Positions 28,179 through 36,301 of a stretch of DNA of 64,000 nt are shown piece after piece. How positions within the stretch are numbered: position 1 is the first letter of the stretch; each line of letters starts with the position of its first letter. This DNA is from Sphingosinicellaceae bacterium (lineage in GTDB: Bacteria > Pseudomonadota > Alphaproteobacteria > Sphingomonadales > Sphingomonadaceae). The position numbers and the translations under genes were made by a program. The DNA lies in assembly GCA_019285715.1 (NCBI GenBank), contig CP079108.1:1875001-1939000 (forward strand), in the 5' to 3' direction. The notes under the pieces were generated by a model. It ran no database searches, was not told the origin of the DNA, and worked only from the letters and a program-made list of their open reading frames with translations.

Positions 28179-28462
28179 ACGCGGTGACCAACGACGCTTT
28201 CGAGGCCGCCATCGAGCGCGCCGGTCTGGGAGCGCTCGGCGGCATCGAGATGCGGCTGTCGGTCGAGATCGGCGCGACCCGCCTGACGCTCGCCGAGCTG
28301 GCCGAACTCGAGCCCGGCGAGGTCATCGAGCTCGACCGCCGCAGCGACGAGCGCATCGACATCCTGGTCAACGACCGCCTGCTCGCGAAGGGTGAAGTCG
28401 TCACCATCGGCGACCGCTTCGGGGTCCGGATCGTTGAACTGGTCGATGGCGGTGCGCGGTGA
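28175..28462 (+). CDS. fliN: Flagellar motor switch protein FliN
   Basis: 95 aa with a complete SPOA domain: LSVEIGATRLTLAELAELEP, GEVIELDRRSDERIDILVND, LLAKGEVVTIGDRFGVRIVE. FliN forms the lower C-ring and binds FliH-FliI. ATGA overlap with fliM, GTGA overlap with fliO. Confidence 0.95.
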   Translation: MNAVTNDAFEAAIERAGLGALGGIEMRLSVEIGATRLTLAELAELEPGEVIELDRRSDERIDILVNDRLLAKGEVVTIGDRFGVRIVELVDGGAR

Positions 28463-28854
28463 CCGACTACGTGCTCCGCCTAGCGCTGGTGCTGCCGCTG
28501 CTGTTGCTCGGCCTGGGCGGAGTGCTGTTCGCGGCGAAGCGCGGGCTGATCCGGCTGCCGGGCGTGGCGACGGGGGAGGCTCCGCTGAAGCTGGTGCAGG
28601 TCGTCAATCTCGGGCCGGGGGCGAAGCTTGCGGTCGCGGAGTTCGCGGGCGAGCGGCTGTTGATCGGGGTCGGGAAGGACGGCGTGCGGTTGCTGGTCGG
28701 AAGGCTCGGCGAGGGCCAAGCGCCCACCCCTAGCCCCTGCCCTGAAGGGGAGGGGGACCCCCTTGTTCTTTCTGCTCCCCTCCCTTTCAAGGGAGGGGTC
28801 GGGGCTGGGTTCTTGCTGCAAGCGAACTTCGCGAGCCCGGTCACCCCCGCATGA
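28459..28854 (+). CDS. fliO: Flagellar export protein FliO with a repeat-derived C-terminus
   Basis: 131 aa from a GTG overlapping fliN. N-terminal membrane span (VLRLALVLPLLLLGLGGVLF), then a small domain (LKLVQVVNLGPGAKLAVAEF, AGERLLIGVGKDGVRLLVGR) as in FliO. From about residue 88 the sequence (APTPSPCPEGEGDPLVLSAP) is translated from a large inverted repeat, so the C-terminal tail is not native. FliO aids FliP assembly and its C-terminus is variable, so the protein may still work. ATGA overlap with fliP. Confidence 0.8.
   Translation: MTDYVLRLALVLPLLLLGLGGVLFAAKRGLIRLPGVATGEAPLKLVQVVNLGPGAKLAVAEFAGERLLIGVGKDGVRLLVGRLGEGQAPTPSPCPEGEGDPLVLSAPLPFKGGVGAGFLLQANFASPVTPA
28722..28810. repeat. 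Inverted repeat inside the 3' part of fliO
   Basis: Imperfect arms CCCACCCCTAGCCCCTGCCC to about 28757 and, inverted, about 28775-28810 (CCCCTCCC.TTCAAGGGAGGGG then TCGGGGCTGGG). It is a different family from the GTCATCCC palindromes and is read in the fliO frame. Confidence 0.8.
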
Positions 28855-29525
28855 ACCCCGACGCCCCCCTGACCGCGCTGGCCGCCGCCCCGCTCGCGCT
28901 CCCCCTCCAGATCCTCGTCCTGATGACGGTGCTGACGCTGCTGCCGTCGCTCCTCCTGATGATGACCGGCTTCACCCGCATCCTGATCGTGCTGGCGATC
29001 GTGCGGCAGGCGATCGGGCTCGGGCAGGCCCCGCCGAATCAGCTGCTCGTCGGCCTCGCGCTGTTCCTGACCCTGTTCGTGATGCGCCCGACGGTGACCG
29101 CGATCGAGACCCAGGCCTATCGCCCCTATGCCGCCGGCACGCTCCCCGCCGAGGCCGCGGTCGGGCGCGCGGGCGCGTTGCTCCACGCCTTCATGCGCGC
29201 CCAGACCCGCGAGAAGGACGTCCGCCTGTTCGCCAACCTCGCCCACGCCGGGCCGTTCGCCAGGCCCGCCGACATTCCGATGACCATCCTCGTGCCCGCC
29301 TTCGCGACCAGCGAGCTCAAGACCGCGTTCGAGATCGGGTTCCTCGTCTATCTGCCGTTCCTGGTCATCGACCTCGTCGTCGCCAGCATCCTGATGGCGC
29401 TCGGCATGATGATGGTGTCGCCGACGTTGATCTCGCTGCCGTTCAAGCTGTTGCTGTTCGTCCTTGTCGACGGCTGGGGGCTGCTGATGGGGTCGCTTGC
29501 CGCCAGCTTCGTGGGGGCCGGATGA
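28851..29525 (+). CDS. fliP: Flagellar export gate protein FliP
   Basis: 224 aa, somewhat short because no long signal peptide is present. Seen: LLPSLLLMMTGFTRILIVLA, NQLLVGLALFLTLFVM, VPAFATSELKTAFEIGFLVY and MMVSPTLISLPFKLLLFVLV. It forms the core export channel with FliQ and FliR. ATGA overlap with fliO; the stop overlaps fliQ. Confidence 0.96.
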   Translation: MNPDAPLTALAAAPLALPLQILVLMTVLTLLPSLLLMMTGFTRILIVLAIVRQAIGLGQAPPNQLLVGLALFLTLFVMRPTVTAIETQAYRPYAAGTLPAEAAVGRAGALLHAFMRAQTREKDVRLFANLAHAGPFARPADIPMTILVPAFATSELKTAFEIGFLVYLPFLVIDLVVASILMALGMMMVSPTLISLPFKLLLFVLVDGWGLLMGSLAASFVGAG

Positions 29526-29794
29526 CCGACGCCGACCTCGTCGCCGACGCCGCGATCTCGGCGCTCAAGACGGTGCTGATGATCGGCGCGCCCGTCGTGC
29601 TGCCGGTACTGGCGTCGGCGCTGCTCGTCGGGCTGGTCCAGGCCGCGACCTCGATCAGCGAGGCGACGCTCAGCTTCGTGCCCAAATTGGTGGTCGCGGG
29701 CGTCTCGCTGCTGCTGTTCGGCGCGCTGATGCTGCGGCTGCTGACCGACTTCACCCTCGAGCTGTACGACCGCATCCCGGCGCTGCTCCATTGA
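29522..29794 (+). CDS. fliQ: Flagellar export gate protein FliQ
   Basis: 90 aa with two membrane helices. Family segments: AISALKTVLMIGAPVVLPVL and LVQAATSISEATLSFVPKLV. Starts with an ATGA overlapping fliP; its stop overlaps the fliR start. Confidence 0.95.
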   Translation: MTDADLVADAAISALKTVLMIGAPVVLPVLASALLVGLVQAATSISEATLSFVPKLVVAGVSLLLFGALMLRLLTDFTLELYDRIPALLH

Positions 29795-30543
29795 TCGCGA
29801 ACTGGCTCGCGGCGCCCGAGGCCGAGATGCAGCGCCTGCTGTTCGCCAGCCTGCGCACCGGGTCGGCGCTCGCCCTGCTGCCCGGTATCGGTGCGACCTT
29901 GCTGCCGATCCGGGTCCGCGTTGGGCTGTCGCTCGCGGTCGGGCTGCTCGTCGAGCAGGTCGCGACCATCGCCGCTCCCGGCGGCCCGGCGCTGGTCGGC
30001 GCGGTCATCGGCGAGATCGCGATCGGGGCCGCGGTCGGCGTCATGCTGCAGGCGATCTTTGCGTCGGCGCAGGTCGCAGGCGAGATGCTCAGCCAGGCGA
30101 TGGGCCTCGGCTTCGCGACCATTCTCGCGCCCGGTGGCCTGACCAGCCCGGTGCTGACCACGTTCCTGTCGCTGCTGATGTGGCTCGCTTTCGTCGGCAA
30201 CGACGGCCACGCGCGCCTGTTCGCGCTGATCGTCGAGAGCTACCGGACGCTGCCCCCGGGCACGATGGCCGACCCGCTCGAGGTCGTGCGTTTCGGCGGC
30301 GTCGCGCTGTCGACCGGGCTGATGCTGGCGCTGCCGGTCGCGGCGGTGCTGGTCATCGTCAACCTGTGGCTGGCGGTGCTGGCCCGGAGCGCGCCGCAGC
30401 TCAACCTGTTCTCGATCGGGTTTGCGACGCTGATGGCGGCGGGGCTGGCGGCGCTGCCGCTGGCGTTCCCGGCGCTGCTGGCGGGGATGGGGCAGGGGGT
30501 CCTCGGGGGTGAGGATGCGATCGCGGCGCTGCTGGGCGGGTGA
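29791..30543 (+). CDS. fliR: Flagellar export gate protein FliR
   Basis: 250 aa from a TTG that overlaps the fliQ stop (TTGA). Multi-spanning, with GAAVGVMLQAIFASAQVAGE-like middle and LALPVAAVLVIVNLWLAVLA near the C-terminus. It completes the FliPQR gate. No better ATG lies in frame near the start. Confidence 0.93.
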   Translation: MIANWLAAPEAEMQRLLFASLRTGSALALLPGIGATLLPIRVRVGLSLAVGLLVEQVATIAAPGGPALVGAVIGEIAIGAAVGVMLQAIFASAQVAGEMLSQAMGLGFATILAPGGLTSPVLTTFLSLLMWLAFVGNDGHARLFALIVESYRTLPPGTMADPLEVVRFGGVALSTGLMLALPVAAVLVIVNLWLAVLARSAPQLNLFSIGFATLMAAGLAALPLAFPALLAGMGQGVLGGEDAIAALLGG

Positions 30544-30560
30544 GGTCCGCTACCCCCATT

Positions 30561-30645
30561 GTCATCCCGGCGAACGCCGGGACCCAGTTTCGCTGCGCAC
30601 TCGGACCCTCGGACAAAGCTGGGTCCCGGCGTTCGCCGGGATGAC
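30561..30645. repeat. Palindromic intergenic repeat, type B
   Basis: Perfect 27-base arms at 30561-30587 (begins GTCATCCCGGCGAACGCCGG) and 30619-30645 with a 31-base centre. It separates fliR from flhB in what is otherwise a tightly packed operon. Same family as 43389-43458. Confidence 0.92.
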
Positions 30646-30668
30646 ATGTTCGGCGCGGGGGCTCTGAA

Positions 30669-31766
30669 ATGTCCACCGAGAAAACCCATGATCCCACCGA
30701 CAAGCGCAAGCGCGAAGCGGCAGTGCGCGGCGAGGTCTGGCAGTCGCGCGAACTCGGTACCGCATTGGTCACCCTAGCCGGTCTCGCATGGCTGTGGCTC
30801 AGCGGCAGCGCGCTGTTCGCTGCCTGCGCGCAGGTCCTGCGCGGCGGCCTGAGGGTCGGACCGGACCGCCAGCTCGACGTCGCCGCGCTGCTCGGGCCGC
30901 TCGAAGCCCCGCTCGTCAGCTTCGCGCTCCTCGTCATTGCTGGAGGCATCGCCGGCCCCCTGCTGCTCGGGCCCCGCTGGTCGGGCGGCGCGCTGACCCC
31001 GAAGCCGGGGCGGCTCAACCCGCTCGCGGGCCTCAAGCGCATGGTCGGGGCGGAGGGCCCGGTAGAGCTCGGCAAGGCGGTGCTCAAGGCGGCGCTGCTC
31101 GGCGGTGCCGGCTGGTGGTCGGTCGGGCACGCGCTCGGCCTCGACGGCTTCCCGGCCTCGCCCGGGGGAGCGGCGGCGGCGACCGGCGCGACCATACTCC
31201 ACCTGATGACTGCGCTCACCGTCACTCTCCTGCTGATCGCCGCGATCGACCTGCCATGGCAGCGCTCGCGCTGGCTGGCGAAGCTTCGCATGACGCTGCA
31301 GGAAGTCCGCGACGAGCAGCGCGAGAGCGACGGCAACCCCGAAACCAAGGCCGCGCAGCGCCGCATGGCGCGGATCGGCGCCAAGCGCGCGCTTCGTCCC
31401 GCAATGGCAGAAGCGACCGTCGTCACCGTCAACCCGAGCGAATTCGCGGTCGCGCTGCGCTACGTGCCGGGCCGCGACAGCGCTCCGGTCATCGTCGCGC
31501 GCGGGCGGGACGTGATCGCCGCCGCGATCCGCGAACTGGCTGCCGAGCGCGGCGTGCCGGTCCTCCGCTACCCCCAGCTGACCCGAGCGATCTTCTTCAC
31601 CGGCAAGATCGGTGAGCCTATCCGCGACGACCTCTACGCCGCGGTTGCGGCGGTGCTGGCGTACGTCTTCAGCATCGATGCGGAGGCCGGGTCCACTGCG
31701 GCCGCGCCCGAGATCGCGGTCCCGCCAGCGATGCGCTTCGACGAATTCGGTCAGCGAGCTTCGTGA
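30669..31766 (+). CDS. flhB: Flagellar export switch protein FlhB
   Basis: 365 aa. Four membrane spans in residues about 30-200, then a cytoplasmic domain. FlhB autocleaves at Asn-Pro to change substrate class. Here the site at residues 255-258 reads NPSE instead of the nearly invariant NPTH (VTVNPSEFAVALRYVP). Asn and Pro remain, so cleavage may still occur. N-terminus STEKTHDPTDKRKREAAVRG is typical. Tail overlaps the minus-strand gene at 31751 by 16 bases. Confidence 0.93.
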   Translation: MSTEKTHDPTDKRKREAAVRGEVWQSRELGTALVTLAGLAWLWLSGSALFAACAQVLRGGLRVGPDRQLDVAALLGPLEAPLVSFALLVIAGGIAGPLLLGPRWSGGALTPKPGRLNPLAGLKRMVGAEGPVELGKAVLKAALLGGAGWWSVGHALGLDGFPASPGGAAAATGATILHLMTALTVTLLLIAAIDLPWQRSRWLAKLRMTLQEVRDEQRESDGNPETKAAQRRMARIGAKRALRPAMAEATVVTVNPSEFAVALRYVPGRDSAPVIVARGRDVIAAAIRELAAERGVPVLRYPQLTRAIFFTGKIGEPIRDDLYAAVAAVLAYVFSIDAEAGSTAAAPEIAVPPAMRFDEFGQRAS

Positions 31767-32251
31767 GCGTCCGCCAGCGGCTTTACCTTGAATTCCATCG
31801 TTGCTCCGAGCCTTGCCATTACCCGCTCCGCCTCGAGCGTCCTGCAGTCGTCAGGCCGCTTCGAACGGCAATCGGTAGGCGGAGCCGGGTCGTCGCTGGC
31901 GCGGACGAATATCCGGGCATACTCGGCACCGACGCTGTAGCCGCGGACGACCACAGAACCGTTGGCATCAAGGACCTGAAAGTAGCGCTTGCCGCTTTCT
32001 GTAGCCACCTCTGCGGCACGATACATCGCCAACTGAAACGCGAAGCCGCGGCCCTCGTCGCTTCGCGTGTTGGCCACGATCTTCCAGGTTCCATCGGGGC
32101 GAAGCTTGCTACTATACCCCGTCCCGAACAAATCGGTCGATCGGTAGAGACGTGCCTTAGCGAGAAGACCGGCGTCAGCTGGGGATGCCAGGGATCCCAA
32201 CGCAACGAGCGCCGCCAATCCGCTGACCCAGCGTCTACGTTCCTGCGACAT
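31751..32251 (-). CDS. Small exported protein resembling the CC0125/CC1285 lipoprotein family
   Basis: About 166 aa from ATG 32251 (MSQERRRWV...); an upstream in-frame ATG at 32308 would add 19 unlikely residues. Signal peptide ALVALGSLASPADA. The core (GYSSKLRPDGTWKIVANTRS, AMYRAAEVATESGKRYFQVL) recalls the CC0125/CC1285 group of unknown function, but there is no lipobox Cys. It is the only minus-strand gene between flhB and fliD; relation to motility is unknown. Confidence 0.6.
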   Translation of the reverse strand: MSQERRRWVSGLAALVALGSLASPADAGLLAKARLYRSTDLFGTGYSSKLRPDGTWKIVANTRSDEGRGFAFQLAMYRAAEVATESGKRYFQVLDANGSVVVRGYSVGAEYARIFVRASDDPAPPTDCRSKRPDDCRTLEAERVMARLGATMEFKVKPLADAHEAR

Positions 32252-32346
32252 AGCCCCGTTCTCCCCCTGGCTGCCCACTACGCGCGTAAAATGAAAGTTT
32301 GGCTTCATGCGTTAATGCGCGGCTGGACGCCGCCGTTAACCCTGGC

Positions 32347-33720
32347 ATGACGAGCATCGCCAACTCCCTCGGCGTCGGCTCCGGGATCGACACGAAGGCG
32401 TTGATCGACGAGCTGGTCGCGGCCGAGCGCAAGCCGCGCGACGACGCTTTGACCGCGCGCAGCGACAAGGTCACGGCGCGGATCTCGGGCATGGCGCAGG
32501 TCACCTCGGCGCTCGACGCTCTGGTCGCGGCGATGGCGAGCCGGACGCGGAAAGGCGCGCTCGGGCCGCTGCCCGCGACCAGCGATCCGTCGGCTTTGAC
32601 GGCGCGTGCGACCGCCGGCGCGACCCGCCTGCTCGAGCCGACCAGCATCGAGATCAAGTCACTCGCCGGCGGGCAGTCACTGGTCTCGGTCGCGGTCGCG
32701 TCGTCGACCGCGACGGTGGGCGAGGGCACGCTGACGATCACGCTCGGCACAATGACCCCGGACGGGGCGGGTGACTTCGCCTTCGCGGGGGCGGCGGCGG
32801 GCATCGACATCGTCATCGACAGCAAGAACAACACCCTCGCGGGCCTGGCGGCGGCGATCAACAAGTCGGGTACCGGGGTCCGCGCCAGCATCATCGACGA
32901 CGGGCAGGGCGCACGGCTGGTGCTCAAGGGTCCGACCGGCGCGAAGTCGGCGTTCATCGTCACCGCGACCGGCGATGCGGGCCTTGACCGCTTCCTGTAC
33001 AAGCCCGGCACGCCGACGATGGTCTCCGCCGGCACCGCCCACGACGCGAGCCTCGTCGTCGACGGCGTCAGCGTGACGCGGCCGTCGAACACCATCACCG
33101 ACCTCGTCGTCGGAGTCAGCCTCGACCTCGTCAAGGCGGCTCCCGGGACCGTCATCACGCTCGGCGCCAACCGCGACATCACCGGGCTGACCACCGCGGT
33201 CAACGACCTGGTTGATGCGGTCAACGCGCTCCACAGCCTGACTCATGCACTGACCACCGGGGCCACCGAGGCCGGCGCTGCGGCACCGCTGGCGGGCGAC
33301 GCGACGCTGCGCCAGGTCGAACGCCAGCTGCTCCAGTTGACCGCGACCGGCACCGGCGGGCTGGCGAAGCTCGGGGTGACGACGTCGCGCGACGGCTCGC
33401 TGTCGGTCGATTCCGCCAAGCTGTCGGCGGCGCTGGCGAGCGATCCCGACGGCGCGGAGGCGCTGCTGGCGGGCCTCACCGCGACCGGCGGCGCCCTGAC
33501 CAAGGTTCGCAGCGCGCTGGGGACGTCGACCGACACCCGGCTGACCCGCGAGCAGAGCGCGGTCGCCACCGCGCGCGCCAAGCTCGAGACCAGCATGACG
33601 ACGCTGCGTGCCCAGCTGGTCAAGCAATATGCCGCGATGGAGCAAGCCGTCGGGGCCTTCAAGGCGACCCAGAGCTTCCTCGACGAGCAGATCAAGGCCT
33701 GGAACAAATCCGACAGTTAA
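32347..33720 (+). CDS. fliD: Flagellar filament cap protein FliD
   Basis: 457 aa from ATG 32347 (TSIANSLGVGSGIDTKALID is the canonical N-terminus; an upstream frame adds 16 foreign residues). N- and C-terminal coiled coils surround the hook-associated middle (SLAGGQSLVSVAV, NNTLAGLAAAINKSGTGV). The C-terminal MEQAVGAFKATQSFLDEQI is as in FliD. Caps filament growth. Start of a fliD-fliS unit with no obvious sigma-54 or sigma-28 box found by eye. Confidence 0.93.
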   Translation: MTSIANSLGVGSGIDTKALIDELVAAERKPRDDALTARSDKVTARISGMAQVTSALDALVAAMASRTRKGALGPLPATSDPSALTARATAGATRLLEPTSIEIKSLAGGQSLVSVAVASSTATVGEGTLTITLGTMTPDGAGDFAFAGAAAGIDIVIDSKNNTLAGLAAAINKSGTGVRASIIDDGQGARLVLKGPTGAKSAFIVTATGDAGLDRFLYKPGTPTMVSAGTAHDASLVVDGVSVTRPSNTITDLVVGVSLDLVKAAPGTVITLGANRDITGLTTAVNDLVDAVNALHSLTHALTTGATEAGAAAPLAGDATLRQVERQLLQLTATGTGGLAKLGVTTSRDGSLSVDSAKLSAALASDPDGAEALLAGLTATGGALTKVRSALGTSTDTRLTREQSAVATARAKLETSMTTLRAQLVKQYAAMEQAVGAFKATQSFLDEQIKAWNKSDS

Positions 33721-33730
33721 GGAGACACCG

Positions 33731-34114
33731 ATGCCGTCCACCGCGCGCGCCGTCAGCCAGTACCGCGAACTCGACCTTGCCGGGCGGGTCGCCGCCGCCT
33801 CGCCGCAGCAGCTCATCGGTATGCTGTTCGACGGTCTGCGCACCGCCCTCCGCGCCGCCGAGCGCGCCATCGAGCAGGGCCAGGCCGGGCCGCGCATCCG
33901 GTCCGTGACGCGGGCGCTGTCGATCCTCGACGGGCTGGAGACGTCGCTGGATTTCGTCGCGGGCGGCGGTGTCGCGCGGACGCTGGCAGCGCTTTACGGC
34001 CAGCTGCGCGCGTTGATCGTGGCGGGCAATGCGGAGGCGCGGCCGGAGCTGCTCGGGGTCGCGGCGGAGCGGGTGCGGACGCTGGGGGAAGCGTGGCGGG
34101 GGGTGGCCGCTTAG
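33731..34114 (+). CDS. fliS: Flagellin chaperone FliS
   Basis: 127 aa from ATG 33731. All-helical; seen are AVSQYRELDLAGRVAAASPQ, QLIGMLFDGLRTALRAAERA and SILDGLETSLDF, which fit FliS. It binds flagellin to prevent premature assembly. Ten bases after fliD with AAGGAGA as the ribosome binding site. Confidence 0.9.
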   Translation: MPSTARAVSQYRELDLAGRVAAASPQQLIGMLFDGLRTALRAAERAIEQGQAGPRIRSVTRALSILDGLETSLDFVAGGGVARTLAALYGQLRALIVAGNAEARPELLGVAAERVRTLGEAWRGVAA

Positions 34115-34141
34115 GAGAGTTAGAAGGGCTCGGCCCTCATC

Positions 34142-34280
34142 GTCACCCCGGGCCCCAATGTCATCCCGGGCCCCATTGTCATCCCGGGCCCCATTGTCAT
34201 CCCGGGCTTGACCCGGGACCCAGCTAACCCCGGGGCCCGGGCTCGGAGGAAGCTGGGTCCCGGGTCGAGCCCGGGATGAC
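34142..34280. repeat. Palindromic repeat, type C, with tandem 18-mers
   Basis: Three 18-base units of GTC(A/C)(T/C)CCCGGGCCCCA(A/T)T form at 34142-34195, followed by a full palindrome (left arm from 34196, GTCATCCCGGGCTTGACCCG; right arm 34252-34280). It lies between convergent fliS and the sigma-54 activator gene. Same family as 46296-46398. Confidence 0.9.
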
Positions 34281-34300
34281 AATTCAGCTGCGAAGAGCGC

Positions 34301-35305
34301 CTAGCACGCCGGCAACCGGCTGATGTTCAACCGCCGCATCTTCTCGATCAGCGTCGTCCGCCGCAGCCCGAGCCGCCGCGCGGTCTCCGCGACGCCGCCC
34401 GCCGTGCTCAGCAGCGTTCGCTCGATGTACCCCTGCTCGATCGCGTCGAGCACCTGCTTGAGGTCGACGAACGCGTCATCCGGCTCGACCACCCGCGGCA
34501 GCGGCCGGCGCACCGCGACCGGGGCGAGCCCGCGGACGACGCTGTCCGCCAGCTGGAGCGCGGTGGCGCGGTCGACGGTCTCGCCCGGATGGAGCGCCGA
34601 GGCGCGGTCGACGAGGTTGCGCAGTTCGCGGATGTTGCCGCGCCACGGCAGCTCGCGGAGAGCGTCGAGGGCCGGCACGCTGAACTCGACCCGGCGGGCC
34701 GGCACGCCGCGCGCGACGAAATGCTCGATGAGTGGCACGATGTCGTCGCGCCGCTCGGCCAGCGCCGGCATGGCGATCTCGACCACCGCGAGCCGGTAGA
34801 ACAGGTCCTCGCGGAAGTTGCCCGCGGCGACCGCGGCGCCCAGATCGACGTTGGTCGCGGCGACGACGCGGACGTCGACGGGCGTACCGATCATGCCGCC
34901 GACCCGCTCGACGACGCGGGTTTCGAGGACGCGGAGCAATTTGACCTGCATCGCCAGCGGCATGTCGCCGACCTCGTCGAGGAAGAGGGTGCCGGTGTCG
35001 GCGAGTTCGAAACGCCCGCGCCGGGCCTTGACCGCACCGGTGAACGCGCCCGCCTCGTGGCCGAAGATTTCGCTTTCGATGAGCTCGGCGGGGAGGGCGC
35101 CGCAATTGACCGCGACGAACGGCCGGGCGGCGCGGGCCCCACGCTGGTGCAGCAGTTGCGCGACGACCTCCTTGCCGCTGCCCGAGGGCCCGGTGACGAG
35201 CACGGTCGCGCTGCTGCCAGCGACCCGGTCGATCATGTCGCGCACCGCGGCAATCGCGTCGCTGACGCCGATCAGTTCGGCCAGTTCCAAGCCATTGCGC
35301 TGCAT
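34301..35305 (-). CDS. Sigma-54-dependent regulator without receiver, FleQ-like
   Basis: 334 aa from ATG 35305, which has AAAGGG upstream; a GTG at 35377 would add 24 residues. AAA+ domain with Walker A GPSGSGKE at 39-46, GAFTGA at 86-91, Walker B GTLFLDEVGDMP, and a Fis-type HTH (VAETARRLGLRRTTLIEKM) at the end. The sensor domain is only ~30 residues. Position after fliD-fliS suggests a flagellar role. It is convergent with fliS and divergent from the winged-helix gene at 35480. Confidence 0.82.
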   Translation of the reverse strand: MQRNGLELAELIGVSDAIAAVRDMIDRVAGSSATVLVTGPSGSGKEVVAQLLHQRGARAARPFVAVNCGALPAELIESEIFGHEAGAFTGAVKARRGRFELADTGTLFLDEVGDMPLAMQVKLLRVLETRVVERVGGMIGTPVDVRVVAATNVDLGAAVAAGNFREDLFYRLAVVEIAMPALAERRDDIVPLIEHFVARGVPARRVEFSVPALDALRELPWRGNIRELRNLVDRASALHPGETVDRATALQLADSVVRGLAPVAVRRPLPRVVEPDDAFVDLKQVLDAIEQGYIERTLLSTAGGVAETARRLGLRRTTLIEKMRRLNISRLPAC

Positions 35306-35479
35306 CCGAGCCCTTTCGGTCGATGTGCAGCCGTGCCCCTCCGCGCAGCCGTCGATCACCCATACAGAGTTTTCCACAGACTTATTCAGTATGGGTCCGA
35401 AACGGTTTGTTCAGTTGTGCTACCTTGTCTAGTTACCACCGATTGAGCGGTTTTCCCGGTTAAGTTAAAGGAATTGTTA

Positions 35480-36301
35480 ATGACCGACGCCCGCCTCGTT
35501 GTATTCGCGGGCCTCGGCGACGGGTTTTTGCCTAGCCGATTGTTTGCAGCCGACAACTTGGAGACCGAGTCGTTCGCCAGCGCCGCCGAACTCCGCGGTA
35601 TCCTTGCCGACCGCTACGACATCGCGCTGATCGTCATCGACCTGAGCGTCGCCGACGCCGCCTTGCTCGACCTGCTGCAAGGCCCCTCGGCACCGCGCGC
35701 GGTCTTCCTGGTCGGTCGCGGCGACGATGCCCGGATCACGCTCAGCCCCAACGTCGTCGGCTATGTCGATGCGGCGACCTCGATGTCCGCACTCCGTGAC
35801 GCGGTGCTCGACGCCTTGCCGCGCTCCGCTCGGATCGCGGTCGGCGACTTCTCCGACCGCGATGCCCAGCGGCTCAACTCGCTCGGGCGCGAGGTCGAGC
35901 GCATCGCCCGTGCCCTCACGGACCTTGCCGCCGCCAGCCAGCTGGAGGCCAGCGCCGCGTCACCCGTCGATGCCGCGCAGGTCCGCGAAGTCATCAAGCG
36001 CCGGCGCGACCGCGAGCGGTTCTTTCCCGCCGAGCTGTTCTCCGACCCGGCCTGGGACATGCTGCTCGACCTGACCGCGGCGCGGCTCGAGCATCGCCTC
36101 GTCTCGGTCTCCAGCCTGTGCATCGCGGCTGCGGTGCCGACATCGACGGCGCTGCGCTGGATCCGCAACCTCTGCGACGTCGGCATGTTCGAGCGCAACA
36201 TCGACCCCGACGACCTCCGCCGCGGCCTGATCAGCCTCGGCGCGCCGACCGCGGACCGGATGTTCGCCTATCTGGCGAGGCGCGGCGCGGCAGCGGCTTG
36301 A
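35480..36301 (+). CDS. Winged-helix DNA-binding regulator
   Basis: 273 aa from ATG 35480 with AAAGGAA seven bases upstream (a TTG two codons earlier is in frame). N-terminal half looks receiver-like (LADRYDIALIVIDLSVADAA, VVGYVDAATSMSALRDAVL). C-terminal half, RRRDRERFFPAELFSDPAWD then LLDLTAARLEHRLVSVSSLC and IAAAVPTSTALRWIRNLCD, is a winged-helix block that I know from many sphingomonad regulators. The target is unknown. It is divergent from the sigma-54 regulator. Its 3' end overlaps the convergent hydrolase by 34 bases. Confidence 0.72.
   Translation: MTDARLVVFAGLGDGFLPSRLFAADNLETESFASAAELRGILADRYDIALIVIDLSVADAALLDLLQGPSAPRAVFLVGRGDDARITLSPNVVGYVDAATSMSALRDAVLDALPRSARIAVGDFSDRDAQRLNSLGREVERIARALTDLAAASQLEASAASPVDAAQVREVIKRRRDRERFFPAELFSDPAWDMLLDLTAARLEHRLVSVSSLCIAAAVPTSTALRWIRNLCDVGMFERNIDPDDLRRGLISLGAPTADRMFAYLARRGAAAA

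Noticed and set aside
34142-34280. Tandem repeats as a CRISPR array
   Set aside because: The 18-base units are contiguous without spacers and belong to the palindrome family.
35455-35485. TTAA-rich stretch before the winged-helix gene as a CtrA box
   Set aside because: The TTAA pairs are spaced by one and eight bases, not seven.
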